Source: Flavobacteriales bacterium UBA1995 (GTDB lineage Bacteria > Bacteroidota > Bacteroidia > Flavobacteriales_D > Sanyastnellaceae). Taken from it: 6,405 nucleotides of DNA. The notes beneath the pieces are model-generated. The model was not told the DNA's origin. It was given only the letters and a program-made list of their open reading frames with translations, and searched no databases. This document shows, piece after piece, positions 1 through 5,778 of this stretch (positions within the stretch are counted from its first letter, which is position 1; every line of letters begins with the position of its first letter). A program made the translations under genes and the position numbers. The stretch spans positions 1,609 through 8,013 of the forward strand of contig DDCX01000105.1 in assembly GCA_002336475.1 (NCBI GenBank), written 5' to 3'.

Positions 1-120
1 GTGCGGCTGCAGGGCACCAATGCTGTGGAGGCCAAGAAGCTCATCGACGAGAGCGGACTCGAGGTGCACAGTGCCATTTTGCTTCAGGAAGCTGCCGATC
101 AGGTGGCCTCAGTTCTCTGA
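1..120 (+). CDS. sucC: Succinyl-CoA synthetase (ADP-forming) beta subunit, C-terminal fragment
   Basis: Only the last 39 codons and the TGA stop (118-120) are in the window; the gene begins to the left. The translation opens VRLQGTNAVEAKKLIDESGL and ends in EAADQVASVL. This matches the end of SucC, where the family has a V-R-L-x-G-T/N-N segment followed by a K-x-L/I-x-[DE]-S-G-L stretch. The fragment belongs to the C-terminal CoA-ligase domain. The enzyme interconverts succinyl-CoA and succinate with nucleotide phosphorylation in the citric acid cycle, in the cytoplasm, as a complex with SucD. The catalytic and ATP-grasp parts lie outside the window, so intactness cannot be judged. It converges on the minus-strand methyltransferase with only 15 bp between the stops, and no convincing terminator hairpin is visible there. 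The call rests on recognising the conserved tail. Confidence 0.88.
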   Translation: MRLQGTNAVEAKKLIDESGLEVHSAILLQEAADQVASVL

Positions 121-135
121 GCACCGCCCATAACG

Positions 136-759
136 CTATGCTTTTCTGACCACCGTCAGCCCGTCTCCTACGGGCAGCGCGACGGTGTTTAGCCTTTTGT
201 CGTCGGCCAGCCTTGCATTTAAGGTGCGCAGAGCCTCAGGTTTCGGCCCTACTGCATCGGCCAAGGTGCCGTTCCACCAGGTGTTGTCAAACAGCATCCA
301 ACCGCCCTTGGACATCAGCGGAAGCAGTGCATCCAGTTGGCCGTTGACCCCTTGTTTATCGGCGTCGACGTAAACGAGGTCGATGGGATGTTCCGCTGGC
401 CATTTTCCCAACACATCCAGTGCCATGCCATGGTGCCGGACAATGGAGCTGTGACGCGGGTGCCGGCTCCAAAATTCGTCTTGAAGGGCAAACAGCTCAT
501 CGTTCCGCTCTACCGTATGCAGCGCGCCCTCCTGGTGGAGGCCTTCGAGCAGGCACAGGGTGCCGTAGCCGCTAAACGTGCCCAGTTCGAGGGCGACCAT
601 CGGACATACCATGCGGGCGATCATGGACAGCACTTGGCCCGTATGGACGTCGGTCATCAGCCGGCCGTGCCGGGTGCGTTGCCATGTGGCGCGGCGCAAA
701 TCCGTCAGCAAAGGTGGTTCAGATGAACCCTGCTGTTGGGCAAAGTCAAGGAGGTCCAA
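136..759 (-). CDS. Class I SAM-dependent O-methyltransferase, catechol-O-methyltransferase family
   Basis: This 207-residue cytoplasmic protein belongs to the Methyltransf_3 / COMT-like family, which transfers methyl from S-adenosylmethionine to a hydroxyl in a divalent-metal-dependent reaction. The SAM-binding motif I is LELGTFSGYG (57-66), with an acidic post-I residue at E84. D132, D158 and N159 fit the metal ligands of rat COMT (D141, D169, N170), and K135 fits the catalytic lysine K144 with identical +3 spacing from the first Asp. The end, LPVGDGLTVVRK, is typical of the family. Length is normal and all expected key residues are present, so it looks active; the acceptor substrate cannot be read from sequence. 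No ATG lies between the upstream in-frame TGA (775-777) and residue 35, so a TTG at 757-759 is the best start. It gives the usual short lead-in before the S-x-E-P-x-L-L segment. There is no Shine-Dalgarno sequence. The gene lies 15 bp behind the secreted-protein gene and is probably cotranscribed with it. Confidence 0.87.
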   Translation of the reverse strand: MDLLDFAQQQGSSEPPLLTDLRRATWQRTRHGRLMTDVHTGQVLSMIARMVCPMVALELGTFSGYGTLCLLEGLHQEGALHTVERNDELFALQDEFWSRHPRHSSIVRHHGMALDVLGKWPAEHPIDLVYVDADKQGVNGQLDALLPLMSKGGWMLFDNTWWNGTLADAVGPKPEALRTLNARLADDKRLNTVALPVGDGLTVVRKA

Positions 760-774
760 ATGGTGGGCTAAGGT

Positions 775-1467
775 TCAGCAGAACAGGCCAATGGTTCCCA
801 ACAGGAGGACCAGATCGGACACCCCTACAAGGCCATCGCCGTCGAGGTCAGCGTCTCCACAGTTCGAATTACAACCAAAGTTTCCGAGGAAAACCACAAG
901 GTCTGCTGCGCCGACCAGACCATCTCCCGTGAGATCGGTGGGGCATCCAACCTCTGCCATTTCACTGACTTCCATAAGGCCATTGCAGTTGTTGTCAATG
1001 CCTTCATTGGTGCCCGGTGCTCCCGGGTGTTGCAAGGGGTTGTTGTCGTCGCAGTCGCAGATGTTGTTGTGGGTGTCATTGTCGTTGTCGACGATGCCCG
1101 CACAGGATTCAAATGCGGGTTGGCAGTTGCTGTAGATGCAAGCGTCACAGGACGCGGTGCTGCCAAAGGCGCAAATGGTGGCGCAGTTGTCCAGTACGCA
1201 GTTGGCTTGCTGCGCGAAGCAGTCGATGCACCCTGCAGACATGGTGGGAAGCAGAATGGTCGCTTCGTCAGTGAAGCAGCCTGCGGGATCGGGGTCGAAC
1301 GCACAGTCCAAACCGGCAGATGAGGTGGCAATGTCAACTTGTGTTGCGCTGTCGCAGAGCAACATTAAGTCGTATTCGTTGCATTGGGCTTGAACCGTTG
1401 AGACCGAGTACAACAAGGCTGCGGTCACCATTAAATGTCGGTAAAGTAAAGAGGGCATCCTATTCAT
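775..1467 (-). CDS. Secreted cysteine-rich protein with MopE-type metal-binding motif and two dockerin-like repeats
   Basis: This 230-residue protein is not a named family member that I recognise, but its parts are clear. Residues 1-27 form a signal peptide (R10 then a hydrophobic stretch, predicted cleavage after VQA). Residues 29-122 are cysteine-rich, with clustered C-x2-C pairs at 80/83 and 107/110 and an N-C-x-x-A-F-x-x-C-A-G segment at 114-124. Residues 126-163 fit the putative metal-binding (MopE) motif: an acidic DNDND run, then DCDD at 138-141, HPGAPG and GIDNNCNG. Residues 178-198 and 207-227 are two dockerin/EF-hand-like repeats of the form D-L-x-G-D-G-L-V-G-x-x-D-L. The protein is therefore probably exported, disulfide-rich and calcium- or metal-binding. 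I see no typical C-terminal type IX sorting domain. ATG at 1465-1467 was chosen; an in-frame ATG three codons later would barely change the signal peptide. Function is unknown. Confidence 0.85.
   Translation of the reverse strand: MNRMPSLLYRHLMVTAALLYSVSTVQAQCNEYDLMLLCDSATQVDIATSSAGLDCAFDPDPAGCFTDEATILLPTMSAGCIDCFAQQANCVLDNCATICAFGSTASCDACIYSNCQPAFESCAGIVDNDNDTHNNICDCDDNNPLQHPGAPGTNEGIDNNCNGLMEVSEMAEVGCPTDLTGDGLVGAADLVVFLGNFGCNSNCGDADLDGDGLVGVSDLVLLLGTIGLFC
787..936 (-). repeat. Pair of dockerin/EF-hand-like coding repeats
   Basis: Two 21-residue units at the C-terminus of the secreted protein (nucleotides 874-936 and 787-849) share D-L-x-G-D-G-L-V-G-x-x-D-L followed by a hydrophobic run and a terminal G-x-x-G or G-x-I-G. 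The aspartates at positions 1, 5 and 12 fit a calcium-binding loop of the dockerin type I sort. The linker between the units carries two cysteines (C199 and C203). The repeats are similar in protein but diverged in DNA, which argues against a recent duplication. In bacteria without cellulosomes such repeats are common at the ends of exported proteins, and cohesin partners are usually not known. Confidence 0.7.
979..1092 (-). other. MopE-type putative metal-binding motif within the secreted protein
   Basis: Residues 126-163 of the secreted protein follow the family pattern of an acidic D-x-D-x-D run, a D-C-D-D core, an N-P-x-x-x-P-G-A step and a G-I-D-N-N-C-x-G ending. In the namesake MopE the repeat type was linked to copper-binding surface proteins, but most relatives are uncharacterised and calcium binding is equally plausible. 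Only one copy is present, whereas many proteins carry several in tandem. Confidence 0.7.
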
Positions 1468-1540
1468 CTATAATTATATAAATATACTAAATCTCGCACG
1501 CCGCCGTCTATCTTCGTTTAACCGGCAAGGAGACTGCGCC
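1468..1540. promoter_or_regulatory. AT-rich divergent intergenic spacer
   Basis: This 73-bp stretch separates the divergently read secreted-protein gene and yciH, so it should hold both promoters. Its left half is strikingly AT-rich compared with the surrounding genes and includes a perfect 10-bp palindrome, TATAATTATA (1470-1479). No full TTG-19-TAnnTTTG pair is present on either strand. The nearest -7 matches are TATCTTCG on the plus strand (1509-1516) and TATATTTA on the minus strand (1486 down to 1479), each with one mismatch and no TTG at the right distance. The promoter assignment is therefore positional, not motif-based. Confidence 0.4.
1527..1532 (+). promoter_or_regulatory. Shine-Dalgarno sequence of yciH
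   Basis: AAGGAG lies 8 nt upstream of the ATG at 1541, an ideal match and spacing. This is notable because Bacteroidota genes usually do without a Shine-Dalgarno sequence, and the other complete genes in this window show none. It supports the chosen yciH start. Confidence 0.65.
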
Positions 1541-1894
1541 ATGAAGAAACTGAAAGGGTTGGATGCGTTGGCAGATTTGCACCAGGCAATGGGTGGAGAG
1601 CGTGCGGCCTTGCCGACTGAGCAAGAGGGCGCTGTGCCTGCAGTTGGTCCGGTCCTCTTGTATGTTTCCCGGGACAAAAAGGCCCGCAAAGGGAAGGAGG
1701 TGACGTTGGTGGAGGGTTTCGATGCCGATCAGCATGCTGAGGTGGCTGTTGAGACTGCGCGGTCGCTCAAGGCACATTGCGGTGTGGGAGGAGGATGGAA
1801 GAACGGAGCAATCTTGCTGCAAGGAGACCATAGAGATCGGGTGGCGCAGTGGTTGCGCAACAAGGGATACACAGTGAAGCACAAGGGGGGATGA
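1541..1894 (+). CDS. yciH: SUI1/eIF1-family translation initiation factor-like protein (YciH)
   Basis: This 117-residue cytoplasmic protein has the SUI1 domain at about 39-114. Its hallmark segments are RKGKEVTLVEGF (49-60), LKAHCGVGG (76-84) and ILLQGDHRD then a helix ending NKGY (91-110). Residues 1-38 are a poorly conserved N-terminal extension, as in bacterial YciH. Bacterial members resemble eukaryotic eIF1, bind the small ribosomal subunit and are thought to influence start-site or initiator-tRNA fidelity; their physiological role is not settled. The length is normal. The start at 1541 is backed by AAGGAG at an 8-nt spacing. The stop overlaps the next gene's start in an ATGA arrangement, which suggests translational coupling with the RNA methyltransferase. 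The GGV/QGDHRD core is intact, so the family call is firm. Confidence 0.92.
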   Translation: MKKLKGLDALADLHQAMGGERAALPTEQEGAVPAVGPVLLYVSRDKKARKGKEVTLVEGFDADQHAEVAVETARSLKAHCGVGGGWKNGAILLQGDHRDRVAQWLRNKGYTVKHKGG

Positions 1895-3225
1895 GCACAG
1901 AACAAGAAGAACAGATTCAGCCACAGGAGCGGGTGACCCGCTATGTGGTGCGCACCCTCATGGGGCTGGAGCCACAAGTGGTGAGCGAGCTGGAGGAACA
2001 CGGTGCGGTCGAGGTTGAGCTCGGTCGACGAAGCGCTGCATTCGGCGCTACAAAGGCCACACTGTACCGCTATTTGCAAAGCACGCGTTTTGCTGTTCGG
2101 GTCCTTCGTCCTGTTTTCGAGTTCAAGGCCAAGGGCCCCGATGCTTTGTACGAGGCGGCGCTGAAGCTTGATTGGGGACTCTGGGTGGATCCACGGCGGT
2201 CGATGGCGTTGGATGTCACGGTCAACAGTGACGAGTTTCCACACGATCAGTTTGCGATGTTCCGCCTCAAGGACGCCATGAGCGATCATTTTAAGTCGTT
2301 CGGGCGAGCAGGAGCTGTTCACCATTTGGACATCAACCGCACGAATCCCGAGCAGCTGATCCATTTGCACATTGCAGGCGAACAAGTGACCATTTCATTG
2401 GACTTGATTGGAAAGGATGCCTTGTTCAAAAGGGGATACCGCGCTCCGGGCGCAAGGGCACCGCTCAACGAAGTCTTGACCGCGGGTTTGCTTGGCCTGG
2501 CAGGCTGGCGACCGGGAGAAACGCTGGTGGACCCCATGTGCGGTTCTGGCACCTTTGCCATTGAAGCTGGATTGTGGACTGCGGGTGTGCCCATTCACGC
2601 AGGTCGCAGAGAATGGACCTTGTTTGGAATGCCCAGTTTTGATGTTGACTTGTGGCGTGAGGTGGGCGAAGCGTCTCGTCAAGAGCGCATAGAACGAGCG
2701 CCCATCTTGGCTTCGGATTGGAACAAGCACCCGGTTGGAGATGCACGTGAGAGCGTGCGGACGGCGGGATTGGAGCACCTTGTTCGGGTCGAGGTGGCTG
2801 ACTTCTTGGAAATGCGCCCTCCTCGAGATACCGAGCCGGGCTTGGTCGTATTGAACCCCCCCTATGGACAGCGTGTCCATGTAGATGACCTCGACCACTT
2901 GTACGGGGGGATTGGCGGCGCATTGAAGCACCGCTGGTCTGGCTGGCGCGCGGGCTTGCTGTTTCCAAAGGATTTGGAGGCCCACCACAGGATAGGTTTA
3001 AAACCCAGGATCAAGCACACTGTGATGAACGGTCCGCTGACCTGCACTTGGGCGGTGTACGACCTCTTCAAGGGAAAGCGGGCGGATCACCTGGCGGGCG
3101 ATGAGCGGGCAACTTCCGATGTGGAGCCCCCCCAAACGGAGGGCACGGATTCCGCCCTGTCAGAGGAAGGAGAGACCATGCGTTTTCGCCGGCCGCGCGT
3201 CCAAGCCCCCAAGGAGAAGGATTGA
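1891..3225 (+). CDS. rlmL: THUMP-domain class I SAM-dependent RNA methyltransferase (RlmL-like)
   Basis: This 444-residue protein resembles the N-terminal half of E. coli RlmL, which makes N2-methylguanosine in 23S rRNA (G2445). Residues about 15-60 form the ferredoxin-like lead-in, 60-170 the THUMP RNA-binding domain and 185-390 the UPF0020 methyltransferase domain. SAM motif I is VDPMCGSGTF (213-222). The catalytic motif IV is NPPY at 322-325, typical of enzymes methylating an exocyclic amine. The RlmK half of the E. coli fusion is absent, as usual in Bacteroidota. Residues 396-444 are a charged, probably disordered tail ending in a basic stretch, which makes the protein longer than I expect for the family. 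ATG at 1891 was chosen over an in-frame GTG at 1849 because it forms an ATGA overlap with yciH and removes 14 residues that only re-read yciH. The exact target base is inferred from homology. Confidence 0.87.
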   Translation: MSTEQEEQIQPQERVTRYVVRTLMGLEPQVVSELEEHGAVEVELGRRSAAFGATKATLYRYLQSTRFAVRVLRPVFEFKAKGPDALYEAALKLDWGLWVDPRRSMALDVTVNSDEFPHDQFAMFRLKDAMSDHFKSFGRAGAVHHLDINRTNPEQLIHLHIAGEQVTISLDLIGKDALFKRGYRAPGARAPLNEVLTAGLLGLAGWRPGETLVDPMCGSGTFAIEAGLWTAGVPIHAGRREWTLFGMPSFDVDLWREVGEASRQERIERAPILASDWNKHPVGDARESVRTAGLEHLVRVEVADFLEMRPPRDTEPGLVVLNPPYGQRVHVDDLDHLYGGIGGALKHRWSGWRAGLLFPKDLEAHHRIGLKPRIKHTVMNGPLTCTWAVYDLFKGKRADHLAGDERATSDVEPPQTEGTDSALSEEGETMRFRRPRVQAPKEKD

Positions 3226-3237
3226 AACCGATCCATT

Positions 3238-3250
3238 GGCGACATTCGCC
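3238..3250 (+). other. Short perfect hairpin just upstream of the amidohydrolase start
   Basis: GGCGA-CAT-TCGCC forms a 5-bp perfect stem with a 3-nt loop in the 27-nt gap between the methyltransferase stop and the amidohydrolase start, ending 2 nt before the ATG. No T-run follows, so it is not a terminator. It could limit ribosome access or could be chance. Confidence 0.35.
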
Positions 3251-3252
3251 AC

Positions 3253-4914
3253 ATGATGAGATTGTTTACAGTGCTGGCTTGCGTGGCCTGCGCCACTTGG
3301 AGTGGTTGCGGTTTTCGTGGAAGCCATGCCGATGCGGTGCTGCACAATGGTGTGGTCTTAACCTTAGATGCTGCTTCAACTGAAGCCCAAGCGATAGCCG
3401 TGCGCAATGGACGCATTGTTGAGGTAGGGCCAGAGCGTGCCATTCTCAACAAGTACCATTCAGATGTAGAGGTGGACTTGATGGGGGCTGTGGTCGTTCC
3501 AGGATTGATGGACGCGCATGCTCATTTTGTGGGGTTTGCCGATGGGCTAGGGGCTGCTGATTTGGTAGGAACAGCTTCGGTGGATGAGGTGCTGGATAAA
3601 GTGGTGGCCCATGCGGCGTTGTTTCCAGAGGGTTGGGTCATTGGAAGGGGATGGGATCAAAACGATTGGGCTGTGATGGATTTTCCGGACCGCGTAGACC
3701 GTTTGGACGTTCTGTTCCCGGATCGTCCGGTGATGTTGGAGCGCGTCGATGGGCATGCCGTGTGGTGCAATGCAGCCGCATTGAAGCTTGCAGGCATGGA
3801 GCCTGGTCTGCGCATAGAAGGCGGGGAGCTGATCGCAACAGAAAATGGCCGGTTGACAGGGGTGCTTGTCGATGGTGCTGCAGACAGTTTGCAGTCATGG
3901 GTCCCTGAGCCAGACAGCCTGATCCGCGCGGGCTATTTCAAAGAGGCGGCACGCCAGCTCACGGCGGTGGGTTTGACGCACATTACCGACGCAGGATTGG
4001 ATCCTCAAGACGTGAAGGCCATAGCGGCCTTGCAGGCTTCGGGTGAACTCCCTTTGCGCTTCTCGGTGATGGTGGCTGACCGTCCCGAAGCATTGGACCA
4101 CTTTCTGCCAGCGGGACCGGTTATCGATACAGCGGGGATGCTGGATGTACGCGCCGTGAAATTCTACATGGACGGTGCCTTGGGCTCGCGCGGAGCTTCC
4201 TTGCTAGAGCCTTATGCCGATCGTCCGGAGACGCAGGGGCTCTTCCTGCAAGATGAAGCGGACTATATAGAGAAGGTCAAGCGCACCCAGGCTGCCGGTT
4301 TTCAGGTGGCCACACATTGTATCGGAGATGCTGCCGTGCGCAGGGTGCTTGCCGTGTATGGGGATTTGCTGGGAGGGGTCAATGATTTGCGTTGGCGCAT
4401 TGAACATGCCCAAGTCGTGCACAAGGATGACCTCGATGCATTTCGCACCCACACCATTATTCCCTCGATACAGCCTACCCATGCCACGAGTGACATGTAT
4501 TGGGCGGGCCAGAGACTCGGCCGCAATCGAGTGAGGCGCGCATACATATACAAGTCCCTTCAATCGCAACTGGGTTGGTTGCCATTGGGCACGGACTTCC
4601 CTGTCGAAGGGATTGCCCCTCTGCGCACCTACTATGCGGCGGTCGAACGCAAGGATGTTGAGGGGTATCCCGAGGGAGGGTTCCAGCACGAGGAGGCCCT
4701 GGATCGCGAGAGTGCCCTGAAGGGCATGACGTCCTGGGCCGCTTTGGCTTGCTTCAGAGAGCATGACCTCGGTCAGATCGCACCTGGTTATCGGGCGGAC
4801 TTTACTGTGCTCGATAGAAACCCCCTGACTGCAGCCGCGTCCACCTTGCTTGAGACGAAGGTCTTGCAGACGTGGATAGGTGGCGAGCGTGTCTTTGAAC
4901 GACAAGGCCATTGA
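3253..4914 (+). CDS. YtcJ-type metal-dependent amidohydrolase, predicted lipoprotein
   Basis: This 553-residue protein belongs to the amidohydrolase_3 (YtcJ/NfdA-like) branch of the amidohydrolase superfamily, which hydrolyses amide-type bonds in a metal centre; substrates of most members are unknown. The metal ligands are visible in order: H89 and H91 in GLMDAHAHF, K303 in AVKFYMDGALGSRG (probable bridging lysine), H355 in THCIGDAA, H385 in RIEHAQ and D448 in LGTDFPVEG. The N-terminal beta-sandwich begins at about residue 27 (DAVLHNGVVLTLD). The first 19 residues form a short hydrophobic signal ending in WSGC, so C19 is the likely lipidated cysteine, although W at -3 is an imperfect lipobox. 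This places the enzyme in the envelope or periplasm. The start may be either of two adjacent ATGs (3253 or 3256). No Shine-Dalgarno sequence is present. Length and motifs look complete. Confidence 0.88.
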   Translation: MMRLFTVLACVACATWSGCGFRGSHADAVLHNGVVLTLDAASTEAQAIAVRNGRIVEVGPERAILNKYHSDVEVDLMGAVVVPGLMDAHAHFVGFADGLGAADLVGTASVDEVLDKVVAHAALFPEGWVIGRGWDQNDWAVMDFPDRVDRLDVLFPDRPVMLERVDGHAVWCNAAALKLAGMEPGLRIEGGELIATENGRLTGVLVDGAADSLQSWVPEPDSLIRAGYFKEAARQLTAVGLTHITDAGLDPQDVKAIAALQASGELPLRFSVMVADRPEALDHFLPAGPVIDTAGMLDVRAVKFYMDGALGSRGASLLEPYADRPETQGLFLQDEADYIEKVKRTQAAGFQVATHCIGDAAVRRVLAVYGDLLGGVNDLRWRIEHAQVVHKDDLDAFRTHTIIPSIQPTHATSDMYWAGQRLGRNRVRRAYIYKSLQSQLGWLPLGTDFPVEGIAPLRTYYAAVERKDVEGYPEGGFQHEEALDRESALKGMTSWAALACFREHDLGQIAPGYRADFTVLDRNPLTAAASTLLETKVLQTWIGGERVFERQGH

Positions 4915-4928
4915 ATGGTTCTTCTGCT

Positions 4929-5594
4929 ATGAATGCTGCAAAAACCAACAGGTCCCGTTGGGCCTTCTTTGCCTACGTCGGTATCGCTGCGGTGGCCATC
5001 GCCATAGGGGGCGTCATGTTGACGCCTGAGCGACAGCTGCCAGTCTACCAACCTTCAGATTTAAATCCGGCCTTGGTCGATGCAACAGCCCTGGGCCATG
5101 AGGACCACAGGATCCTCCCTTTTGAACTGGTCAACCAACTTGGAGACACCGTTCGGAATGAAGATGTGCGGGGGCAATTGCTGGTGGTCGACTTCTTCTT
5201 TACCCGGTGCGCCACGATCTGTCCATTGTTGACCACCAATATGAAGCGGGTTCAAGACCGCGTGATGGGGGATGACCGGGTGCGGCTAATGAGCCATTCT
5301 GTGACACCTGTGGCGGACTCCGTTTCGGTGTTGTGGGCTTATGGCGAAGCAAAAGGTGTCGATTCTCGGCGCTGGTGGCTTCTGACTGGAGACAAAACAG
5401 AGGTCTATAAGCTGGCTCGAAAGAGCTATTTCGCTGCATTAGATGAGGGGGATGGAGGCTTTCAGGATTTCGTTCACACGGAGAACATGGTCCTTGTAGA
5501 CACTTTAGGTCGGTTGCGTGGATTCTATGATGGGACAGACTTGGACGATGTGAACCAATTGGTACAGGATTTAGACTTCTTGTTAGGCCCTTGA
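4929..5594 (+). CDS. SCO1/SenC-family copper chaperone for cytochrome oxidase assembly
   Basis: This 221-residue protein has an N-terminal membrane anchor (about 11-31, basic residues before it) and a thioredoxin-like SCO domain outside the cytoplasmic membrane. The copper site is complete: FTRCATICP gives the C-x3-C pair at C94 and C98, and H183 sits in the DFVHTENMVLVD segment. The family delivers copper to, or reduces, the CuA site of cytochrome c oxidase. ATG at 4929 was chosen because it puts the basic residues directly before the anchor; an in-frame TTG at 4911 would overlap the upstream stop and add six residues. The gene follows the amidohydrolase by 14 bp and is likely cotranscribed with it. 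No oxidase subunit gene is visible in the window, so the genetic context does not confirm the partner. It is the last gene before the rRNA operon. Confidence 0.9.
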   Translation: MNAAKTNRSRWAFFAYVGIAAVAIAIGGVMLTPERQLPVYQPSDLNPALVDATALGHEDHRILPFELVNQLGDTVRNEDVRGQLLVVDFFFTRCATICPLLTTNMKRVQDRVMGDDRVRLMSHSVTPVADSVSVLWAYGEAKGVDSRRWWLLTGDKTEVYKLARKSYFAALDEGDGGFQDFVHTENMVLVDTLGRLRGFYDGTDLDDVNQLVQDLDFLLGP

Positions 5595-5606
5595 AATCAG
5601 GGGTTT
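5587..5606 (+). terminator. Weak terminator-like hairpin at the end of the SCO gene
   Basis: CCCTTG (5588-5593) pairs with CAGGGG (5598-5603) around an AAAT loop, giving six pairs including one T-G wobble, and TTT follows. The stem overlaps the stop codon. The T-run is short, so termination may be partial, and upstream transcription could read into the rRNA promoter region. Confidence 0.35.
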
Positions 5607-5650
5607 AAAGAATCATTTGCGATATGCCCGAAAAAAAAATCAAGGGGGGC

Positions 5651-5680
5651 TTGCGAGTATAAAAAAGGGAGGTACATTTG
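5651..5680 (+). promoter_or_regulatory. rRNA operon promoter P1 (Bacteroidota -33/-7 type)
   Basis: TTG (5651-5653), a 19-bp spacer and TACATTTG (5673-5680) fit the Bacteroidota housekeeping sigma consensus TTG/TAnnTTTG exactly. A run of nine A (5631-5639) sits 11 bp upstream of the -33 element, like an UP element. The bases after the -7 box are C-rich (CCCCCGC), a GC-rich discriminator as in growth-rate- or stringently-controlled promoters elsewhere. Start of transcription is expected around 5685. The assignment as an rRNA promoter rests on position, 219 bp upstream of the 16S gene. Confidence 0.75.
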
Positions 5681-5684
5681 CCCC

Positions 5685-5702
5685 CGCTTTGAACGCAAGG
5701 CG
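5685..5702 (+). other. Hairpin at the expected 5' end of the P1 transcript
   Basis: CGCTTTG (5685-5691) pairs with CAAGGCG (5696-5702) around an AACG loop: seven pairs with one T-G wobble. It would begin at or next to the P1 transcription start. No T-run follows, so it is not a standard terminator; a role in 5'-end stability is possible but unproven. Confidence 0.4.
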
Positions 5703-5748
5703 CCGCTGCAAGCAACGAGGAGAAGGAGAAAAAAAAGAGGAAAAGAGC

Positions 5749-5778
5749 TTGCCGGAATTAAAATATGAAGTATCTTTG
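5749..5778 (+). promoter_or_regulatory. rRNA operon promoter P2 (Bacteroidota -33/-7 type)
   Basis: TTG (5749-5751), a 19-bp spacer and TATCTTTG (5771-5778) again match the consensus exactly. A run of eight A (5729-5736) lies 12 bp upstream of the -33 element, and a C-rich stretch (TCGCCCCG) follows the -7 box. P2 repeats the P1 architecture exactly 98 bp downstream although the surrounding sequence differs. Transcription should start near 5784, about 115 nt before the 16S gene. Confidence 0.82.

Noticed and set aside
120..145. Terminator between the convergent sucC and methyltransferase genes
   Set aside because: Only a 4-bp AGCA/TGCT pairing with a long loop and a short T-run was found, too weak to annotate.
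337..726. 129-codon plus-strand open frame antisense to the O-methyltransferase
   Set aside because: It lies fully inside a gene with all catalytic motifs intact, and its translation shows no recognisable domain.
578..1135. 185-codon plus-strand open frame across the methyltransferase and secreted-protein genes
   Set aside because: It spans two convincing minus-strand genes and its product is serine/arginine-rich low complexity, as expected from reading such DNA backwards.
1470..1479. Palindrome TATAATTATA as a repressor operator
   Set aside because: In so AT-rich a spacer a 10-bp palindrome made only of A and T is expected by chance.
1849..1890. Longer start (GTG) for the RNA methyltransferase
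   Set aside because: The extra 14 residues only re-read the end of yciH, and the ATG at 1891 gives a classic ATGA overlap.
1729..2385. 218-codon minus-strand open frame opposite yciH and the RNA methyltransferase
   Set aside because: It is a shadow of two well-supported genes and has no recognisable motif.
4204..4911. 235-codon minus-strand open frame opposite the amidohydrolase
   Set aside because: It covers the metal-ligand region of the amidohydrolase on the other strand and has no family features.
4911..4928. TTG start for the SCO protein overlapping the amidohydrolase stop
   Set aside because: An ATG six codons later gives a standard N-terminus with basic residues just before the membrane anchor.
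5645..5685. Inverted repeat GGGGGC/GCCCCC flanking promoter P1
   Set aside because: One arm lies upstream of the transcription start, so it cannot fold in the RNA, and G and C runs this short arise easily by chance. An operator is possible but unsupported.
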